Of a DNA stretch of 64,000 nt, positions 57,606-64,000 are shown in pieces. The number at the start of each line of letters is the position of its first letter. The first letter of the stretch is position 1. The notes beneath the pieces are model-generated. The model saw only the letters and a list, made by a program, of their open reading frames with translations. It made no database searches and was not told the DNA's origin. The position numbers and the translations under genes were made by a program. The DNA is from Trichobilharzia regenti (taxonomy: Eukaryota > Platyhelminthes > Trematoda > Strigeidida > Schistosomatidae), in assembly GCA_944472135.2 (NCBI GenBank), contig OX235270.1:70751168-70815167 (forward strand), given 5' to 3'.

Positions 57606-58596
57606 CAACAAATTGATAGAATTTTCACAGAGGGTATCTATTTAAATTGGATTTTGGATTATTTCTCTCCTTTAGCCTTCTAAATATCTTTTCGGCTTTT
57701 TCTACATCACATGTATCTACATAATTTAGTTTTTGTCTATAATAATATTTAGTTTACTGTTACCGGTAGGAAAAAGCTTCTTCTGAAGTAGTTGTTAAAA
57801 ATTAGTGGAAAATATCTGACCACTGTTTATTTATTTTTTTACTTTACGTTGGTTAGTTTTTTTCTAATGAGCAGTTATTATTATTGTTCATTGAAAGTAT
57901 TCCGAGAACACAGGACTTAGTGAAACCATTCAAATCTAATCCCTTCTCTGCTGTCACTGTCTACTGACTCCATGTTCTCCCATAGACTATAATTTCATCT
58001 TTACTATTTTCCCCATGTTAGCCTTGAAATCTTGTGGTGAGAGCTGGCTGGTAGTCAAAATTGGTGGACAGTAATTTACGTCAATGTTTATGTCCCCAAT
58101 ATTGGTCATGAGAAAAATGAGAACAAAGGCTTTGTGTAGGCGGATACAGTTAACATACAGATGATCTGACATTCAAGAAACAGCCACAAAGAGATGCAAA
58201 GTTAACTTTCTGAGAGAAACAACCAATCAGAAGACTGTGTTTTTCTACTAACAATAATCTATGATATGTACATGAAAATCTATAAATATGTGTTGATTCC
58301 CTTAATAAACGATCCGTTGTCTGGCCCTTGTCTTCTGTTGTTACACTCTCAGTTTGTCACTTACTATTCTTGTCCATTTGAGACTCTAACTGGTGGGTTA
58401 TGTCACTCAGTCTTCTCAGTGTTTATCCCATTCATCATATCCGTTTTGCATATATACTAGTCATTGAATTCTTGTCTGCTAGTTTACCATCTGCCACAGT
58501 TTTCTTCTTCACCACCTATCCTAGCCAACCATCTCAACTTCAGCGGAGGCAGCTGTTGTTAAAAATCTGCTAAAAGGCATGCTGGAGATTCTTTAG
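57606..58596. other. No firm gene; pyrimidine-rich towards the end
   Basis: 58310-58550 is C/T-rich on plus and could be an intron end. Two alternative acceptors, CAACTTCAG at 58541 and ATTCTTTAG at 58596, precede the next candidate exon. Confidence 0.3.
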
Positions 58597-58768
58597 GTGG
58601 CATCTGTGTGATTAGTGCTGAAAACTCAGATCTTGCTCCCTGTGCTGAGTGTTTTGAATCCAAACACTGGTTTCAGAGTAATGAAGGTGTGACTTACTTC
58701 CAATATCCGACTCTGGCTGATCCTGACACAGTCTTCTGTTCCGCTTGTAGTTTAAACTCATTGCCCAG
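58597..58768 (+). CDS. Candidate internal exon with paired cysteines
   Basis: Acceptor ATTCTTTAG and donor CCCAG|GTAACT frame 172 bases with one fully open frame, which extends a little upstream of the acceptor. It reads GICVISAENSDLAPCAECF, then ESKHWFQSNEGVTYFQYPTL, then DTVFCSACSLNSLPR. The two C-x2-C pairs 37 residues apart suggest a zinc-binding fold, but neither a PHD nor a RING spacing is complete within the exon. G+C is above background. No ATG, so it must be internal. The gene is not recognised, and a domesticated or fossil transposon protein is an alternative. Confidence 0.4.
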
Positions 58769-60439
58769 GTAACTAAAATAGAATCCTTTGTTCAGATTTC
58801 TCCCAGTGATTTTGATTAATGTTTATTGTTGGCGGTGGAATATCTTCATCTCCTTTGTCTTGTCTATTTTCACTTAAAGCCATTTGTTCTCTGCCTATTC
58901 TGCTAAAACATACTTATCTGTTGTGTATGAAACTTATTATCAGTGTTACTTATCTTTACGACTCTTAGTCGTGTCCTCAATAGTCAACAGTTATTTTTCC
59001 ACAATAGCTGACAAATCAAGGTCTACCTCTTATTTCTCTTCGTTTGGTCTAAAAATTCTTTCATAAGCATATTCATAATCCCATCTATCCCATCTAGAAC
59101 TTACCTTTAGGCTATTTCTATTCATCAGTTGGACAACATAAAATGTTGGTTAAAATCAAGGTGAATCGATAACCTTATCCTAAAAACCAGTGATGTTTCA
59201 TTTTCACGCCTTAAATTCACAAAAGCATAAAGCTATCCTCTTCCACTGCTATAGAGAATTAAACCTGAATTCACATCTCCATTTGACAGTTCGTAAATCG
59301 ATAGAAAGAACGAAATGGTTAATAGTTCGTAAAAGCACAAAAATAGAGTACATCAACATTCTGTATCTAACTGTAAATTCTTCTGGACCAGGCGTCTACG
59401 CATGCATAAAGCAAACACAGTGAGTGCGTAGATTACTGTCATGTCTTCATTAAAATGAATGTTTTTTTCCCCTTCAAATCCACCGAAATCCTCTAATAAA
59501 CAGTGGAAAGAAGTGAGCATTAGTTATCTACCCTGAATGAAATACTACATATTTCACTTTTGAAAAATACTTTGGGCTTAAAAATGTTTGTTGACTATAG
59601 AAAAAGCTTTTTCGAACACCAAATAAGTGTTACCATGAGTTAAATTTTCACCTCAGTCTCACTTCACTTCTCAGATGAAAATATTTTTCTCTTAGCTTTT
59701 TGGAAATGTGGGTTTGTTCAAATAGATTCCCAGGAGTCCTAATGTGGAAATGTATTTGAAGTACTGAATCTCATTTACCGAGGGTAATAAAGACTTTTAA
59801 TAAATTCTCCTGCACTTATCAACAAAAATTAACTGCTTCAGTAACATTGCCTCTCATTTTTACAGTTCCTGTTTACTACATGAATTTTTTGCTTAATTTC
59901 ATTTGAACTATTATTTTCAACTTGAGATCTGTTAGTCAAGAATTAGTAATGAATCGACTGCTACTATTAGATTCGTCCAGCGAATACATTTTTATTCCAC
60001 CCGTGGTTATCGCCGGAAGTTGTACAGTGATTTTAATAATTACTAAAATATATCAGTCGGTTATTGAATAAAACAGAGGAGTCATATCATCAAGGGAGTG
60101 AATTGAAGGCGGATCCCAGAGACAAAAGGTGTTCACATAATGACTCAAAAGATACCTGAAAGGAAAGAATGAAAATCAATAAAGTTAACAAAAGTGTAAA
60201 AACTACTCCTAGATGCGAAGTAAGATGGTTAAGTATCCATATAACAAGTGTGAAGAGGGTGCAATAAGTGACAAAAAGCAGAATGAATATGCGAAGGAAC
60301 GATAACGGTCAACTAATAATTAATAACGGGATCCATTAAATGAGAAGAAGTCGAAGACAATAGCGAAAAGTTGGATTTAACAAATGCCACACATCTTTAC
60401 ACGACACAAATTTTCCTCTCAAAATTATAACTTTCTGAC
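58769..60439. other. No gene seen
   Basis: Begins with GTAACT. No partner exon on plus could be recognised within 1.6 kb. Open frames at 58884-59066 and 59190-59423 show no splice support. Confidence 0.3.
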
Positions 60440-61275
60440 TTTTACGCCGTCCGTGCATTTCACAGTTTGACATTTTTTACATTGTCCCGATTTCCGTTGT
60501 AGATATCTTTATAGGAGGATTCTGTGGTAGCTGTCCTGAGTTCACAAGATGTTCAACAGCTGAAGTGATGAAAATTTTACTCTGTCTGTGAATCATTCTA
60601 AACAGCATTTTCAGATGCTTTTGACATATGTCTATTGTGTATAATCCATATAATTAGCTCCATAGGCGATAGTAAAATTTGTAAGTGCACACTGAAGAAA
60701 CACAAAAATTTAACTTGTTTTTCACACAGTCACTAATGTACTGCAGGCTGAAGAAGAGGATGCTGACCTTATGAGAGAAGAATGCTTCTTTAAGCATTCC
60801 GAAAAGACGGTTTCTCAGAATCCCAATAGCAGTACTATCTTTAAAATGAAAGCTGATAAACAACGGCTTTTTTGTGGTTGTATGGATTCTTTCAATCTTC
60901 TTTTTGACTAGTTTTTTATATATCTTGTAGGACAACTGCTTATTGTGGATTGTAGCCTCACTGCAGATGATTTTATTGCGTAAAAGAAGAAGAGAACTGG
61001 ATTTCTGTATGTAGTGAAAAAGATTCAGTTAAATGAATTTGTATACTAAACGCTTCATGTTGACTTCCCATGAATGGTCTAAAAAGAAATTTCTCACTCA
61101 GGTGTCCTCTACAACAAGGCACTCGGAGATGAGGTTATTCATTCATCTCGGACTCAGATGTGATACTGACTTATTGATTACAGCTAATGCATTCCTACAC
61201 TGTTTAATCAATAGCATTATCACATGTATGATTCTATCATCTACATATCTTTGGTACACGAATAAACACCCCCAA
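60440..61275 (-). mobile_element. Penelope-like fragment PLE-4 with RT active site
   Basis: On minus, LFVYQRYVDDR places the reverse-transcriptase catalytic box (YVDD, codons at 61236-61250). It is followed after stops by KKPLFISFHFKD, LRNRLFGMLKEAFFSHKVSI (the block that precedes the endonuclease), then a decayed GIY-YIG region (CTYKFYYRL, YGLYTIDICQKHLKMLFR, SAVEHLVNSGQ). Several stops interrupt it. Its sequence is far from PLE-1, PLE-2 and PLE-3, so it is a separate and older family. Confidence 0.65.
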
Positions 61276-61719
61276 TTTGTATAGCCCATTTCATTCTGAA
61301 CTTAGTGTACACTAAGTTTCTATCGTCGCCTCTGATTTAGATGGCTTGAATTAAATATCTGTTGCTTATAATACCTTTAATGTTTATGTTTCACCGAAAA
61401 TTCCGTACTCCTGTATGTACCCTACTTCATGTGCTCCTTCTTAATCTAAAGTGTTTACAACTCAAGCAAACCTGATATCGGGAAGTCATATACAAATGAA
61501 TTTATTCCGAAGTTATTTCTCATGATGTGTAAAATGATAATGAAAGCTTAAAGGTTAAATCGTCGTGTTCAGAATAAGCAACAGAAGATAAATCACATGT
61601 CCCAGTTACGTGGGTGACAGTTTGAGCGAATCAAGGTGTTACGTGAGATTTGACAAAGGGCCTTATACTACAGAAGTAAATTAGACAGTAAGGAAGACTA
61701 GAGCAAAATATATGACATA
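61276..61719. other. No gene seen
   Basis: AT-rich spacer between PLE-4 and a young SINE-G copy. Confidence 0.35.
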
Positions 61720-61955
61720 GTGAGTCGGTGGTATAGTGGTTAGGACGCTCGCCAACCATGCACATGGTCCGGGGTTCGATCCCTGGTCGACTCACTCCTT
61801 TACCTGTCTGAGCCAGTAATAAGACTGGTAAAAAGGAAAGGTTGGGCATGGAGTCAGCAACCCCATTCTGTAAAAATAAACACAGCTACAGAAGCTTCAA
61901 GCCACTAGCTTGAAGTCCTATGTTCCACTGGAAACGTGAAGGAAAAAAAATATTT
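61720..61955 (+). mobile_element. SINE-G copy, long-tail type, young
   Basis: The head 61720-61795 has perfectly complementary seven-base ends (GTGAGTC/GACTCAC), A-box-like GGTGGTATAGTGG and a perfect B-box GGTTCGATCCC, so it is the most tRNA-like head in the window. The tail runs from CCTTTACCTGTCTGAGCCAG to CGTGAAGG plus an A run. It is nearly identical in its 3' 190 bases to the copy 1.4 kb away at 63166. Confidence 0.85.
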
Positions 61956-63165
61956 TTTAATCTGGTCTAATCACCAACCAACTAATTTTAAGTACCCACA
62001 CCATGTTCCCACCAAGAAAGTGTGGTAGAATTGAATGACTTTGCAATAAAGAAAAAACTATTCTGTTTAAACTAAACTTCTAAATCTCATGATCTAACAA
62101 CATGACTGAAATAGAAGTCGTGCGAACACGCAAACCGCTTTCTAACCTACAATTTTAGCATTGCATTTCATCTAGTCAACATCTGCAATATTTGTAGTAG
62201 CAAGTTGCACAATTTAAGTGCATATAAGTTCACATTTAGTTATTTCATGTATTTCGCTACCATGATGACATTCTCCTCGATTATGACTTCAAACCTGAAG
62301 CAGTACATCTGCATTTCACCTAGCATTTATTTAATTTCCAGATAGACAATTAAAAACTAAATGAATTCAAGGGATTATTTCATCCCACTTTAGCTGGTAA
62401 AGCTGTGATTAATTTGGAAAAAGTAGCTTCTGAACTGTTCACTAACAAACTAGAAGCTATCTGCATACACAGTCATTGCATACCCCACTTCTTTGTTGAA
62501 GCGAGTTTAGATTATAATGAAGCCTGGGTGTGTTTTTGTTTCTTATTTTCCCCTAATTTATTATTTGCATAGACCTGTATAAACATGGCATTATGAACTA
62601 GTGAGTAGGGAAATGATTTTATTGTTTTTTCTTCTATACTCAGTTTTTTTTAGTAAGGTTATTAAATGAAACGATTGTCAAAACAGTATTCACAATTAGG
62701 TGATAAGATAGTTTATCAAAATTTGACCCAAACATGACCTAGAAAACTCTTTGTTAAATATTCTGATTAATAATTGAAAGCTTAATGAATGCAAAAACAG
62801 TAGAATTAATGAATATTTCATTTCTATACCTTTTCTCTTACATAAATAGGAAATGTGATGTGAAGATATTCTATATGCTAACCTAATTCAGGTGACTCAC
62901 TTCAAAGTATCGTGTTACAAATTTGAAAAAAAATTCATCATGCTTTTATCTGTTTATTTGAAAGTTTTGAAATTATTCCTATTAAGAATGAGAGAAATAG
63001 TGTTAATCACTTTGATTTACATTAATACTGAAACGTTCCTGCTGAATCACAGCCACCATTTGAAGACGGTGAAGCTAGGTTGAGAGTTGACTGAAGTTCA
63101 CATCTGTGGACTATTGAATTCCTACCAAATGACTTAATAGGAAAGTGCTAGTCTTATAACGTTTG
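61956..63165. other. No gene seen
   Basis: AT-rich spacer between the two near-identical SINE-G copies. Confidence 0.35.
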
Positions 63166-63395
63166 GTGCGTCGGTAACATAGCGGTAAACACGCTCACGG
63201 ACCATGTACATGGTCCGGGGTTCGATCCCTGGTCGACTCACTCCTTTACCTGTCTGAGCCAGTAATAAGACTGGTAAAAAGGAAAGGTTGGGCATGGAGT
63301 CAGCAACCCCATTCTGTAAAAATAAACACAGCTACAGAAACTTCAAGCCACTAGCTTGAAGCCCTATGTTCTACAGGGAACGTGAAGGAAAAGAA
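63166..63395 (+). mobile_element. SINE-G copy with chimeric head
   Basis: The 5' part (GTGCGTCGGTAACATAGCGG) diverges, and its acceptor strand GTGCGTC no longer pairs fully with GACTCAC at 63235-63241. From ACCATGTACATGG onward it is almost identical to the 61.7-kb copy, including GGTTCGATCCC and the full long tail. Confidence 0.85.
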
Positions 63396-64000
63396 GTCTC
63401 ATAACGTCGAGATCGTCAATTTGATTACCAGTGCGCACTGATGAAGAGCCGCCAATCCAGACAAACCACTTGCCTAGGGCTACTTATTTTTAGTCGATCC
63501 CTGATTGGGTTGATTCGTGACTACACTTACTTTGCAATCGGTAAAATCTAATATTTTGGCTTATAAGTTCACATTATACTTCTCAGTAAGTCCAAGTGGT
63601 GATCTAAACTTTCTTTGATGACATAACAAGTAATCATCTCACTATCAACTTACTTATCAGTGTTTGTTTTAAACCAGCTTTTTTTCCAGTTTATTGACAT
63701 TTTTTTGGTTTTTAGACGTTTTTTTCACTACTTATTTATTGTTGAAAGTTCCCGCCCAGTTTATCTAATATTAAATGTACATTTCCGACAAAACACACAC
63801 TGGTACAGTATGACCCATTGAATAAATTTCCGAGTGACACTTATTGTCTGTAGGCGTATTAATATACACTTTTATTTTGTGTAACTGAATGCCACTAGTT
63901 GTAAAGGTGTTATGCTGGAACTACAGAATATCATCTCTCACTTTTTGCCTTCTTAATGCCCCTTATTTAAACGTAACCCTATTCAGATTCAAACGTAAAC
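63396..64000. other. No gene seen
   Basis: AT-rich end of the window. CTGATGAAGAGCC at 63438-63450 echoes the SINE-A hammerhead box (CTGATGAAGAG), preceded by GTGCGCA as in SINE-A, so a 5' shred of that element may be here. Confidence 0.35.

Noticed and set aside
61720..61795. Functional glycine tRNA gene
   Set aside because: A perfect acceptor stem and B-box are present, but the anticodon arm does not form a normal five-pair stem and seven-base loop, and a SINE tail with multiple genomic copies follows. It is a SINE head.

Overview
The window is AT-rich animal DNA dominated by introns, intergenic sequence and fossil mobile elements. Its repeats point to a blood fluke (Schistosoma or a close schistosomatid). 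They include tRNA-headed SINEs that carry hammerhead-ribozyme cores (the Sm-alpha type), RTE-type non-LTR retrotransposon tails that end in microsatellites, and Penelope-like elements with a GIY-YIG endonuclease. This placement is an inference from repeat types; no species name can be read from the sequence.

One protein gene can be assembled with confidence. It lies on the minus strand from 21557 to 13397 as three exons: 19827-21557, 16850-16937 and 13397-13815. The splice phases fit (0/0, then 1/1) and the three exons join to a 745-residue reading frame. The product is a synaptotagmin-type protein with an N-terminal membrane anchor, a long disordered linker and two C2 domains that lack the usual calcium-binding aspartates. 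Its introns hold a palindromic Penelope-like element and several SINEs. The other coding signals are short candidate exons with splice sites: 1174-1482, 2741-2826, 3179-3268, 47182-47343 and 58597-58768 on plus, and 29229-29335 and 30953-31060 on minus. None can be assigned to a known family.

The mobile DNA falls into five groups. (1) SINE-A, an Sm-alpha-like family with a tRNA-like head, a hammerhead core and a tail, has about a dozen copies from 17.6 to 57.6 kb. (2) SINE-H, at 6.76-7.14 kb with a tail-only copy at 2.2 kb and a likely relative at 50.7-50.9 kb, carries a different and better-folding hammerhead. (3) SINE-G has a head resembling tRNA-Gly and two alternative tails, with about ten copies. 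(4) Penelope-like fragments lie at 5.4-6.4, 14.3-16.2, 21.9-23.0, 33.8-34.1, 54.8 and 60.4-61.3 kb. (5) RTE 3' ends lie at 28.9, 31.6-32.0, 38.3, 41.9 and 55.0-56.0 kb. A roughly 605-bp near-perfect palindrome sits at 34065-34669, directly beside an inverted pair of Penelope-like termini.

The most interesting theme is the density of predicted self-cleaving RNA motifs. One lies in the Penelope-like palindrome at 16116-16165, and homology between the palindrome arms ends exactly at its predicted cleavage site. A second, in SINE-H at 6918-6974, appears to use a compensatory G-C pair where hammerheads normally have A-U. A third, in SINE-A, carries a family-wide three-base insertion in the core.
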